DNA from: Letharia columbiana
Taxonomy: Eukaryota; Ascomycota; Lecanoromycetes; Lecanorales; Parmeliaceae
Length of the DNA: 64,000 nucleotides
Assembly (NCBI RefSeq): GCF_014066305.1
Contig: NW_023501085.1
Location: 62,001-126,000 of the forward strand
Reading direction: 5' to 3'
Each line of letters starts with the position of its first letter. The first letter of the stretch is position 1. Positions 1 to 10,771 of the stretch are shown here, in pieces. The notes beneath the pieces are model-generated. The model worked only from the letters and a program-made list of their open reading frames with translations. It was not told where the DNA came from and made no database searches. The position numbers were made by a program, and so were the translations under genes.

Positions 1-179
1 GTCCCAGAGAAGGCGTTGTGTGCCTTGTAGGCTGTGCCGTTAAAGTGCCAAACGGTTGCTGCGAGTTGAAGGCTGAGTCTTACCTGCATAGGCGTGACGC
101 AAAGATTCCACGCTAGAAAAACAAAGCACGGCTCCGAATACCTAATTGGTTTTCAAAGTGGACATCGATGGCCATGGGA

Positions 180-377
180 CTAGCACGGGGGAAACTGGGC
201 CTTCTTGATAGCGATTTGCTGACCTCCTTCGACGTTAGGTACAATTCGAGAGTCGGGATACGTCTTATATATTCTGTTTTTGATGACACGGCTACCAAAG
301 CTCGGTAATTTGCAAGGCTCGGCAGGAGTCGCTTGTACTAAGAGTTCGCATGCGGCAACAAATAGAAGAAGAGTCAT
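180..377 (-). CDS. possible small secreted protein, 65 aa
   Basis: An ATG-started ORF of 65 residues with a hydrophobic start (MTLLLFVAACELLVQA) that could be a signal peptide. It is followed by a short polar region ending in PPC, with three cysteines in total. It could instead be part of a spliced gene, because a GTAAGT donor-like site lies just upstream on the same strand near 451. I recognise no family. The length is close to chance for an ORF, so this is tentative. Confidence 0.3.
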   Translation of the reverse strand: MTLLLFVAACELLVQATPAEPCKLPSFGSRVIKNRIYKTYPDSRIVPNVEGGQQIAIKKAQFPPC

Positions 378-723
378 GGAGATTGTGCATAAACAATTGT
401 CCGAGCATGTTTTGATGCGTGGTAGATATTGAGGGGTAGAGAGTACTTACGGATGTGTTTGTACTAGCGGCACTAGAGGGCGATTGACGGCAACCCAGCC
501 AGTTGGGATTTGGGAAGCGCCAAATTCTAGCTGCAGTAGAGAAAATCATACATATGGTATTGAGACTGCTTGAAATATTTCACTCCCGATTTAGAAGCCA
601 TCCAAGGGCCGTGTTAATATGTCTGTTCAGGAATGAACGTGTGTGTGCAAGAGAGAATGACTGAAGCAGAATACACGCTTCACTTCCCCATTCTTTGCGC
701 CCGGTCATTGCCTATTGTTCATC

Positions 724-1281
724 TCAGACTTTCTCGTGAGTCAACCACTGAATGTCGCGATCAGAGAATCTGAAGCACGCCAGCGCAACGAGAATGTTCG
801 TCGCAGGATCGAAGTGACGAAATATCGCGTCGCGAAGCTCGGTGGGCAAACGCTCAAATCCACCTCTCAGCCGAAGCCCCATGTTCGTGAAGGTGGTGAA
901 GAAAGAAGGTCTAGGCGCAAGATGGTGCAGGATGAGTTTGCGCAGGTTGAACGGTAGGTAGCTTTCATCCTCCTTTGACTGATCAATGACGTCCTCGAAA
1001 GAGCGATAGAAGCCACACCGAGGCTCCACGAGGATCTGCTTGAGCCTGGCGGTCGGCCAGGTTGGAGCGATGCCTTTGTGGCGCAGAAGGTGCCAAGTAG
1101 CCGTGATAAGAGGCGGGTAGTCGCGAAACTCAACGCGATCCAGGATGTTAAGCATAAGTTCAGCGGGAAGTTGGTAGATGGGGAGAGCGTAAAGCGCCTG
1201 GAGTTGCAGCCCAGCCTGGAAACGCTCTTCAATTGACTTTCTTGCTCCGTTGTCCTGCCTCGGAACCGTCGAGTGGGGCAT
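724..1281 (-). CDS. F-box-like protein
   Basis: Single-exon reading frame of about 185 residues if it starts at the second ATG (1281); a longer start at 1350 is also open. The N-terminal part contains LPAELMLNILDRVEF, an F-box-like helix pattern. A second copy, FERLPTELRDAIFRHF, lies about 120 residues later, so two F-box-like segments bracket the protein. Fungal proteins of this sort usually act as SCF ubiquitin-ligase adaptors or are of unknown role. The 5' end overlaps the 3' end of the same-strand PGA1-like gene by about 50 nt, which is odd for two fungal genes. Either the true start is further in or the two transcripts overlap. Confidence 0.5.
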   Translation of the reverse strand: MPHSTVPRQDNGARKSIEERFQAGLQLQALYALPIYQLPAELMLNILDRVEFRDYPPLITATWHLLRHKGIAPTWPTARLKQILVEPRCGFYRSFEDVIDQSKEDESYLPFNLRKLILHHLAPRPSFFTTFTNMGLRLRGGFERLPTELRDAIFRHFDPATNILVALACFRFSDRDIQWLTHEKV

Positions 1282-2124
1282 ATTGCTTTTGGGAAGTTCG
1301 GGAGATCTGAGAGAGACCTTGCCAGATGTATTCCGAGAGATGCCAGGCAAACACTGCTAGGACGATCAGGTAGATGCCGGTTGGTAGCAAAGATCTTGGA
1401 AGCACGTTGAGTAGGAACGGGTCCAGGACTGTGAACGCGATCAGCTCACCACGATTGCAACTAGAGAAGAGTTCTGGCTCACTGATTTCAACATTCACAG
1501 GCGGAACATCTTGCATAAGCGTCTTATTGGTGGTGAAGTAATCTGCAGCAGCAAACACTTGAAGGAGAAGAAGAGATTCTGGATTGCTATCCACTCGGTG
1601 ATAATCAGGACTCTGATCTGGTGCAAGAATAGTCTGACGTGAGTCAGAGTAATCAGCGAGAGAAGTGATTAGCTCTGGCGTATCGAAAACTTCTTGTAAT
1701 AGGTAAGTGGTGAGTGTGAAGGAAGTTGGTTGCTATTTTTCACCCTGTCAGTATCCAGCCAATAACGATACCATCTTCCTTGGAATGTAGATTTCGATGA
1801 AGAAGAGTGAGACATGAGTGTCCAGAGACTCACTGTTGCCGCCCAGCAGATGCGAACTTCGTAGCGCTGGTGCTGCGTCAGTTTGTCAAGTAGAAACCAT
1901 GCTGCAATGCCTTTTGGACTGGCAGGCTTTGGAAATGCTGCTGATAGCTGGCGGCGTAGTGTTGGGTTTGAGGAAGATAACACTTCGAGCTTAAGGTCTT
2001 CAAGATTCGGATGCTGTTGATAGATTTGAATAGCTTCTGGTGCAAGGAAGATAGTCTTCTCTACATTGCCATGGACTAGGAAAATGCACCAGGCTAGACT
2101 TTGCAGATATGCCAGAAGCCGCAT
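1229..2124 (-). CDS. PGA1: PGA1-like GPI-mannosyltransferase II cofactor
   Basis: Three exons: 2124-1834, 1732-1483 and 1428-1229, giving 741 nt and 246 residues. The introns (101 and 54 nt) have GT..AG borders; the second is a multiple of three, so its frame reads through. The product has a signal peptide (MRLLAYLQSLAWCIFLVHG), then NVEKTIFLAPEAI, a segment QRYEVRICWAATQPTSF created by splicing, and a C-terminal membrane helix (TGIYLIVLAVFAWHLS). This order of signal peptide, luminal domain and one C-terminal helix matches the fungal Pga1 family. That family assists the PIG-V/Gpi18 mannosyltransferase adding the second mannose to GPI precursors in the ER. The assignment rests on remembered family motifs, so it is probable rather than certain. 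Confidence 0.65.
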
Positions 2125-2462
2125 AGCTGGGTATGACTATACTCACTTGCAGCCAATTGCCTCTTTGGATGGATCCCCGAGCATCTTCTAGTAAGCGTTG
2201 GCAAACTTAAGGATGTGCTCGGCTGCGCGGATTTGCAAGACATGTTGTTTGATACGGCCACAAGCGGTAGTCCACCTTCGGTTAGGCTTGTTGATCGCTT
2301 GCTTCGCGCTTTCTGCAGGGGACAACAACAGAAGCTACACACAAACTTTCTCATTCACCACGACACTCTCCACAATCTGCAGCCAAACCCGACTTGCTGC
2401 TTCTTGTGACATCAAACATCTCTTTACAAGACATCTGTCAAGGTCTTATACCTGCTTTCACC
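2125..2462. promoter_or_regulatory. intergenic region shared by PGA1-like gene and alpha-tubulin
   Basis: A 338-bp gap between two divergently transcribed genes. The half next to the tubulin ATG is pyrimidine-rich (ctttctcattcaccacgac and similar), as is common upstream of strongly expressed filamentous fungal genes. No clear TATA box is seen. Confidence 0.4.
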
Positions 2463-4237
2463 ATGAGAGAAGTCATCAGCTTGAACGGTGAGTCCCCACA
2501 AATTACGCGCTTCTGCGTCCTCCTGTGCTCCTCTACCCAAGTAGCAATCAAGGTACTGACTCTAAACGCGCACAGTTGGCCAAGCCGGCTGCCAGATTGC
2601 TAATTCCTGCTGGGAGGTGAGCAATTTGATGCATTTTGGGACGCTCGCACAAATAGCGGGGCATTCTGTCGAAAATGCTCGAGGGTCAGACTAACAACTG
2701 GTGATAGCTCTACTGCTTGGAGCACGGCATCCAGGTGTGTACTGATCTTTACTTTGCTCTCCATGGAACGTACAGCTGGTTTCGAGTGTTTGCTGACGCG
2801 TTTTGTGTTGTCAGCCTGATGGATACCTCACCGAAGAGCGCAAAGCCGCCGACCCAGATCAGGGGTTCAGCACCTTCTTCTCTGAAACTGGTATGAAACT
2901 ATCAACACCACTCTTGGGACACAATAAAGTTGCTAATAGAATCTTTTCTAGGCCAAGGCAAATACGTCCCTCGTACCATCTACTGCGACTTGGAGCCCAA
3001 TGTTGTCGACGAAGTCCGTACTGGTACCTACCGAGACCTTTTCCACCCCGAACAGATGATCACTGGGAAGGAAGATGCGTCCAACAACTATGCTCGTGGT
3101 CACTATACTGTCGGAAAGGAGTTGATTGATCAGGTGTTGGACAAAATCCGTCGTGTTGCGGACAATTGCTCCGGTCTACAGGGATTCTTGGTGTTCCACT
3201 CGTTTGGGGGGGGAACTGGATCCGGTTTCGGTGCTCTGCTCATGGAGCGTCTATCCGTGGACTATGGCAAGAAGTGCAAGTTGGAATTTTGCGTCTACCC
3301 TGCTCCTCAAGTCGCTACCTCCGTTGTTGAGCCCTACAACTCCATCCTGACCACTCACACCACTCTCGAGCACTCCGACTGCAGTTTCATGGTCGACAAC
3401 GAGGCTATCTATGACATCTGTCGTCGCAACTTGGGCATTGAGCGACCCAATTACGAGAACCTGAACCGATTGATTGCCCAAGGTACCTTTTTCAAGCATA
3501 GGTATAGAGGCTAGCGCTGACGATGATCCCTAGTCGTGTCTTCAATCACCGCCTCTCTCCGCTTTGACGGCTCACTCAACGTCGATCTCAACGAGTTCCA
3601 GACCAACCTGGTGCCATATCCCCGTATCCACTTCCCTCTTGTCGCATACTCGCCAGTCGTCTCCGCTGCCAAGGCATCACACGAGGCCAACTCTGTCCAG
3701 GAGATCTCGATGTCGTGTTTCGAGCCCAACAACCAGATGGTGAAGTGCGATCCTCGCAACGGAAAATACATGGCTACTTGCTTGCTCTACCGTGGTGATG
3801 TCGTACCGAAAGATGTTCACGTTGCCGTTGCTACGCTCAAGACCAAAAGCACTATTCAATTTGTCGACTGGTGCCCAACTGGATTCAAGATTGGTATCTG
3901 CTACCAGCCACCCCAGATGGTGCCCAACGGAGATCTTGCTAAAGTCAACCGCGCCGTGTAAGTGGTGACTTACCTTTTTTCCCAATCAGGACACTGACCT
4001 GTGACTAGCTGCATGCTGTCCAACACTACCGCCATTGCTGAAGCCTGGTCCGCTCTCTCCCACAAATTCGATCTCATGTACTCGAAGCGTGCCTTTGTTC
4101 ATTGGTACGTTGGTGAGGGTATGGAGGAGGGCGAGTTCTCCGAGGCCCGTGAGGACTTGGCTGCTCTTGAACGTGATTACGAGGAGGTTGCTACAGACTC
4201 TGCCGAGGGTGAGGAAGGTGGTGAAGCCGAGTATTAG
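2463..4237 (+). CDS. TUB1: alpha-tubulin
   Basis: Seven exons: 2463-2487, 2576-2616, 2708-2734, 2815-2890, 2952-3482, 3534-3957 and 4009-4237. They total 1353 nt, or 450 residues, the normal alpha-tubulin length. The start [18 protein letters not shown] is diagnostic. The tubulin GTP-binding signature GGGTGSG lies near residue 143, and the acidic tail ends in Glu-Tyr (EGGEAEY), the typical alpha-tubulin terminus. Three introns crowd the first 30 codons, as in other ascomycete tubulin genes. The protein pairs with beta-tubulin to build microtubules. A run of eight G encodes part of the GTP-binding loop and is in frame here, which matters when judging homopolymer frameshifts elsewhere in the window. 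Confidence 0.98.
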
Positions 4238-4576
4238 ACGGTCAGTCGCTGGTCTTTGGAGCTCGCCTCAGCTCCAGCTCTACGTCTTGGTCACATCAAA
4301 TTGCTCCCCGTGGCCGGCGTTGTTGAGTCTGGTGTGTTCGGATCCTTTTGCAAATGGTTCTAGATCTTCCTGACGTGGAAATGTGTGAAGAAAAGACGTG
4401 GATGATTCAATGAAGCGGGTGTCTGCTTTAAAGCGAAGTTGAAGTAAAGTAAATCAATGAAATCCAATGCTCCATGATATGCTTGCCTACTTTACTGTAC
4501 GTACTCGAGAGATCCCAATAATAGAAAGCTTGAATTGGACTCAGCCAATTGCAGCGACTGAGCACGATTACAGTGT

Positions 4577-4600
4577 CTTGGCATCTTGGCATCTTGGCAT
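4577..4600. repeat. three perfect 8-bp tandem copies of cttggcat
   Basis: The octamer cttggcat occurs three times head to tail. It lies in the 609-bp gap between the tubulin 3' end and the EDE1 start and has no coding role. It may be a cis element or chance slippage. Confidence 0.6.
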
Positions 4601-4733
4601 TTGTTTTCTCGATCATCAAGATCCCTGCTTTGGTGCTTGGGGGCAACAACCAAGCCAGCCCAAAGTAGAGAGCTCTTCCACAATTAGGTGCACTTGACCA
4701 TATATCATTTGCACTTGTGTTAGCTTCTCCAGC

Positions 4734-4768
4734 ATCGAGCTTGATCGAGCTTTATCGAGCTCTATATA
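4734..4768 (+). promoter_or_regulatory. putative EDE1 core promoter: three phased atcgagct boxes and a TATA-like box
   Basis: The octamer atcgagct occurs at 4734, 4744 and 4754, exactly 10 bp apart (one helical turn). It is followed at once by tatata at 4763-4768, about 80 bp before the EDE1 ATG. Phased repeats touching a TATA-like box suggest a protein-binding array, but this is inference from spacing only. Confidence 0.4.
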
Positions 4769-4846
4769 TGCAGTGCCTAAGCCTCTCTGTCGACACTGAA
4801 CAAAAAACCCGTTCTCCGCGGTGGACGGCGAGACATCGCCAAAGCC

Positions 4847-7800
4847 ATGGCTGACGTGGAGTCGCAGCAACGAGAGGTGCAGCGTACGTAAAGCTTCAAA
4901 ATCCGTTATCTTATGCCGAATCAGTTGAAGCTGACTGCGTTTCGAATCTAGAGCATCCTAACCTTCACCTGAGCCCCGAGGAGCGACGCCTTTTCGGCCA
5001 ACTGTTTTCCGCCGCGGATACCGAAAAGATTGGTGTGGTAACGGGAGAGGTGGCAGTGAAGTTTTTCGAAAAGACACGACTACCGCCGGATGTGCTAGGA
5101 GAGGTGGGTATACTGGAAACCACGAGAGCTCGAGAATCGTGCTGACCCAGGCAACATCATACAGATCTGGCAAATTGCGGACAGCGAGAACCGGGGGCTA
5201 CTCACACCTGCTGGATTCGGCATTGTTCTGCGATTGATCGGATACGCTCAGGCAGGACGGCCAGTCTCAGCTGAGCTTGCATTGAAACGTGAGTGGATCC
5301 TATAAAACACAGGCGAGACGGGGAATTGACCACGCGTCTCATAGCTGGTGGACCTCTGCCTAAGTTCGATGGCATCACAGGACCTCCAGGACTACCACAG
5401 GCGCAGCCACAGGCACAGCCTTTGCAAGCTCAAAACAGTGGCCCCATCAGAGTTCCTCCGTTGACTCCGGACAAGGTTGCGCAGTATTCATCTCTCTTCG
5501 AAGAGTCGGGTGCGCAAAATGGAATACTATCAGGTATGGTTTTCTTCTGCCCCACTACTCAGGAACTGATTGCTGACTCAAATGCCCAGGCGAAACCGCA
5601 AAGCAAATATTCGAGCGAGCCAAGCTGCCTAACGATGTGCTCGGACGCATATGGAACCTTGCAGACAGGGAGCAGAAAGGGCATTTGGGGCTGACGGAGT
5701 TCATCATTGCCATGCATCTTCTGGCCTCCTACAAGAACGGATCTATGCGCGCCCTACCACAGATACTACCCTCCGGGCTGTACGAAGCGGCAGCCAGACG
5801 AGGTGTTGCGCGACAAGTAACAGGCTCCCGACCAACATCGGATGGCTTTCCACCATCTGCGGTACCCAAGCAGTTTACAGGCACAGGATATCCAGCCCAA
5901 GCGTCACCTGCAGCTCGCCCACAGCAACCACCCTTTCAGCAACCGACTTCGACTGGAGATCAATGGGCTGTCAGTCCTCAAGACAAAGCACAGTTTGACC
6001 GGATTTACGCTACTGTTGATACACAAAACCGCGGATACATAACAGGAGAGCAAGCAGTGGGCTTCTTCAGCAACTCCAGGTTACCGGAGGATGCGCTTGC
6101 GCAGATTTGGGATCTCGCCGATATCAATTCCGAGGGCCAGCTCAATCGAGATGAATTTGCGGTAGCAATGCACCTTATCAAGCAACAGCGTAGTAAAGGA
6201 GATGGCAGAGATGTCCTACCACAAAGTCTGCCTGCCAATCTAATACCACCAAGCATGCGTCGTCAGCCTATAGCGCCGCAGCAGCCCACCGCCCCGGTCT
6301 TTGATAATGCTGCAAACATTAGCGCGCCAAAATCGGCGTCCGAGGATTTGTTTGGTCTCGACGCATTCTCGGCCCCATCATCTCCACCATCACAGCCGCA
6401 GACTAGGACGACTGGCGACTCTGCGTACACTGCGACACCACCTCGAAATACAAACTCACCAGTGCCTCAAGCATTCCAGCAACAACAATCACAGCCTCAG
6501 CCATTCCCACAACAACAATCGCACTTTAAGCCATTCGTCCCATCGTCATCTTTTGGGCAAGCTATGATGACTCCTCAAGGCACTGGTACATCAGCAAGCA
6601 CAGCCAGTCCTGTGGTGCAGAGCCGGGGTCTCCCACAGCAGCAACAAAAACAGCCCTCTGCCATGGATGATCTACTCGGAGACAACGATCCTGAAGTCAG
6701 CAAAAGGCTCACTAATGAGACATCGGAGCTTGCTAATCTATCTAACCAGGTCAGCAGCTTGACTGGTCAAATGCAAGATATCAAAACAAAGCGCAGCTCT
6801 ACGGAGCACGACTTGTCTCAAGCACAATCGCAAAAGCGAGATTTTGAAGATCGTCTCACTCAGTTGCGATCTGCGTATGAGCAGGAGGTTAGAGAGGTCC
6901 AGGCGCTGGAGGAACGTCTGAGAGGCTCTAAGGGTGAGACACAGAAGCTTCAACAAGACACGGCAATGATCCAAGGCACCCACGAGGATCTTCAGAATCA
7001 ACATCGACAGATCAGCGATGCCTTCCGTATGGATCAGAATGAGAACTCTAGTCTGAAGGAAAAGATTCGCCAAACAAACGCAGAGATTAGCGAGATGAAG
7101 CCGCAGCTTGAGAAGATGCGATCTGATGCCCGACAGCAGAAGGGTTTGGTAGCGATCAACAAGAAGCAGCTCGCTACTAACGAAGCTGAACTGGAGAAGG
7201 CAAAGGCCGATCTAGAGACGGCTACAAGAGAACACGAGGAAGCTGCGCGAGAGCTGGAGCAGAGTAAACGCGACCTGGAGGCTTCTTCTCAAGCTGTTTC
7301 TGAAGCGAAATCTCAAGTTCGAAGTCCGCCAGCCGCAGTAGCCAGTCCTGCTCCATCCACCGCAAGCATGAACCCTTTCTTCCGTCGATCTTCCAACGCC
7401 ACAACCGAGAAGGGTATGTCCCCCTTTCAGACGCAGGTTGTTGCATCCCCCAATCACAACGCCTTTGACAGCTTTTTTGGGCCTTCTCTTGGTTCGTCGA
7501 ATCAGACTACTGGCCATCCACCGTCCACCTCTTTCAAAGACGACCCCCCTAATACCCACCGTGAAGCACCTGAGCAATCAATGGCTTCAAACCAGTCTCA
7601 AAACTCGTCATACGGTCCAGACATTCCCACTCCATCGGGTTCGCCGCCGCCTCTGTCTAGTTTTAGTGATTCCCCTCAAATCATCAGCGAGCCGCCGGCG
7701 CCTCCGCAGTCTCGACAGATCACTTCCAGTTTTTTGCCATTTCGACCTAGTGTGGAGCGCTCTGACTCCGAGAGTCCATCAGTGAGAGCTAATCCTCCTG

Positions 7801-9639
7801 CAAGCCGCATCGGTGACAGGTCCGAGTTAGAGGGGTCGACAGAAAGGCAGACTTCGACCGCTGAACCTTCCATACCCGAATCACCAAGGCAGCACTTCGC
7901 AGAGATGGCTGCGAAGCCTCCTCAGGCAGAAGCATCGCGATTTGCCCCACCGTCTTCACAGCAGACCCCCACGGCGTCCAGTGAAGGCATTCGACAGCAA
8001 GAAGTTGCCGTTCCCGATGAGATGGCTGAGTCCTCTGGTATGCCAAGCGCGACCAGGGATGTTCCTGGTGCGTTCCCTGGGGACGAGACGCCTGAGCCTG
8101 AGCCCAGCTTCTACCAATCTGTCAAGACACCGTACAGTAGCTCGAAGCTTGATCCTCGCGTCGACTCTGAACCCCGAGGCGGTTTAGTGGGGTCTACGAA
8201 GGAGCCATCAAACAACATATCTGAAGGTGTATCAGCTAGCAATGATCCTTTTGCTAGGGCCAGTGACGATTCGCGTACTCCTGTCACTGCCAAACATGAC
8301 TTCGACTCGGCTTTTTCGGGTTTTGGGGACGATGTAGAAGCGCCAAAGCAGAGTGATAGGAGCATAACAGCTAATGGCTTTGAGTCGGCCGAGCCACCCA
8401 AGTCTCATGGCGAGTTTCCTCCGATCCAGGAGTTCGGTGCAGAAGGTGAGAGTGATAGCGATGAAGATCCTGGCTTTCGTGACAACTTCACAGCTCACTC
8501 TGCCAATCGCGCTGCGGAGTCTGGACCCAACCAGGCCTTACAGGCTCCACCTGCATCCGATGGTATCGGGATGGCGCCAACTCGTCCTCCTTTTGGTTCT
8601 ACTGACACCAATACCAGTCAACTGCCCACGCCTGGCGCTCAGACATCGCCACCAACATATGATCAGACAGTGGGATCTCCACTTGGTGAAGCTGGTCATC
8701 GCAAAGAGTCGAACCAATTCCCGGCAGAGTATAGCGGCCTACTACCTTCACGTGCTGATCCTACCTCGTCTACAAACTCGCCACCTCTGCAATCAGCTGC
8801 CGCATCGCCCGTTGCCTCAACAGCTGGCATTGATAGAGGCCTGAACTTCTTCGGCGAAGACACAACGGAGCAAGCAGCAGGCCATGCCACCATCGGCTCC
8901 TCATTCTCACACGACCATTCCCCAATGTCTCCGGGCGCCTCAACAGCCGCACCTTATGCCTACACTCACACATCATCGCCGCCACAACAGCAATCCCAGA
9001 CTACTAATCCTCCAGTCCCAGCCAAAGCTCCCATGCACGACGATTTTGATGACGAATTTGGTGATCTTTCCGAAGCAAAAGAAGCTTCCGAAAAAGGCGA
9101 TGATGACTTTACCTCTGCCCGTCACAACGATTTTGAAGATTTCAACCCCGTGTTTGACTCACCCGCGGCATCGCGTCATACAGCGCAATCCTCAAGCACG
9201 TTCCCCAACAATGACTCCTTCGCGGATTTTGAATCCTCCATGACGGGCGCCGGTTCCTCTTCGCGTCAACAACAAGGGGTACAACAGACACCATCACATG
9301 ACTGGGATGCGATTTTCTCTGGATTGGACACGCCGCAGAACAATGGCGTGCCAGGTGGACATGGCAATGGGTTTCCCAGTCCGCCGAGGGAGCAAAGTGG
9401 GAAGGCCGCAGAGAAGGCGGCAACGAAGAGGACGATGACGGAAGATACAACAATGGACGATCCGATTTTGAAGGACCTGACTGGGATGGGGTATCCGAGA
9501 GGAGAGTCATTGCAGGCGTTGGAGAGATTTGATTATAATCTTGATAAGGTACGGTGATCGTCTACCTGTACTGCGAAGAATGGCGGTTCTAACAATGGGT
9601 CCGTAACAGGCTGCAGATTTCCTCGCCTCCAAGTCGTAA
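4847..9639 (+). CDS. EDE1: Ede1-like endocytic scaffold (EH domains, coiled coil, UBA)
   Basis: Six exons: 4847-4883, 4952-5103, 5165-5288, 5345-5533, 5590-9548 and 9610-9639. They total 4491 nt, or 1496 residues. There are three EH domains. EH1 lies near residues 15-100 and is split by introns; EH2 near 142-230 contains DVLGRIWNLADREQKG; EH3 near 292-385 contains DALAQIWDLADINSEGQL. EH domains bind Asn-Pro-Phe peptides. A long coiled coil follows at about 534-744 (VSKRLTNETSELANLSNQ onward), then a Ser/Pro-rich disordered tail with DPF- and NPF-like motifs. A C-terminal UBA domain completed by the last exon (LKDLTGMGYPRGES to AADFLASKS) binds ubiquitin. This order matches yeast Ede1 and human Eps15, early organisers of clathrin-mediated endocytic sites. 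The long open frame has no breaks, unlike many genes further on. Confidence 0.95.
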
Positions 9640-10771
9640 TACGAACTGGGGGACAATCCTTTGCATAGCCTCTACAAACGCTATTTCTGGACAGATGCAA
9701 AAGCGAATTCACACATTTCTTTCTTACCATTACTTAGCGAACGCAAATTGCATTTGTACAATGCCAGAATGGTATCAATCAATGTACAGCAGTTCTCGTC
9801 AACACCTCTTCTAGCATTGCGGCAGCACGGCGGATATTTTTTGTCTCTATGTCACGCCCGTTGTATGTATGTACCAACACTCGTTTGTGCTGCGGTCTTG
9901 ATCACGGCCACTTGAACCTGTTTTATCAAAGACAAAAGATCTAAGCTATTGATCGAGCGAATGTATTCATGCATGTTAGACTGTCTACTTAGCGATCAAG
10001 ATAAGAGGGATCCGAGAGATGACCATGAATGGCTACGTACGCGTGGTCGGTTGTGGGTGGGAGGGACTTTAAGGACTAATGTGGGACCATGTTCGGAGCT
10101 CTCCTGGTCCTGTGTCCAGTCTCTATAGAATGCAGTATTTACTCCGAAAATGCGCACTAGATGCTAATGCTTCCGATCAAATATCATATCAGGAGTCTCC
10201 AGTCCAAGCTCTGTGCACGATTTGAGTGATACAAAATGCCGTAGCAGCCTTCTTCGGATACGACTGCCTGGTTGGGAACGCACCTTCCTAATGCGTGCGG
10301 CTGGGTACTTCTCCTTTCTTGGAGTCGCAACCCCCTCCTCGCCTTCAACCATCAACATCATCCATTGACAACATATCCATCAAACAGTCAACGGGACTCT
10401 GCTTGGCGAAGACACTAATATTCGATGATCATCACTGTTGTCTATACCTATACCTTTCCGATGACGGATGAAAGACCTCACAGATTGGCAAGGCTGAGTT
10501 TCAGCCTGATCTGAGGGAGGTGAGCAGGTTTGATTCCCTTGGGCGTATGATGCACATCTAGAGCTTGCTCACCTTCAGCTAGAAAGCACTCGGGACTTCT
10601 ACCTCCCCATCCAGCGATCACTTCAAATCATTGCACCTAAAAGCAGCACCGCTCTCAAGCTCATCTCCTCTTCGATCCCAATACCTATACAAGACAAATT
10701 TTCTTCGGAGCCAGTACCATCAAGACCATCGTCACCGTCACCAGCGGAGTGTTGAGGACTGGCGGATAACC
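9640..10771. other. intergenic region, no gene seen
   Basis: About 1.1 kb between EDE1 and the NLR-like locus. It should hold the EDE1 3' UTR and the next promoter. Only short ORFs without recognisable features occur. The last 150 bp before the ATG at 10772 are C/T-rich and look like a leader. Confidence 0.5.
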
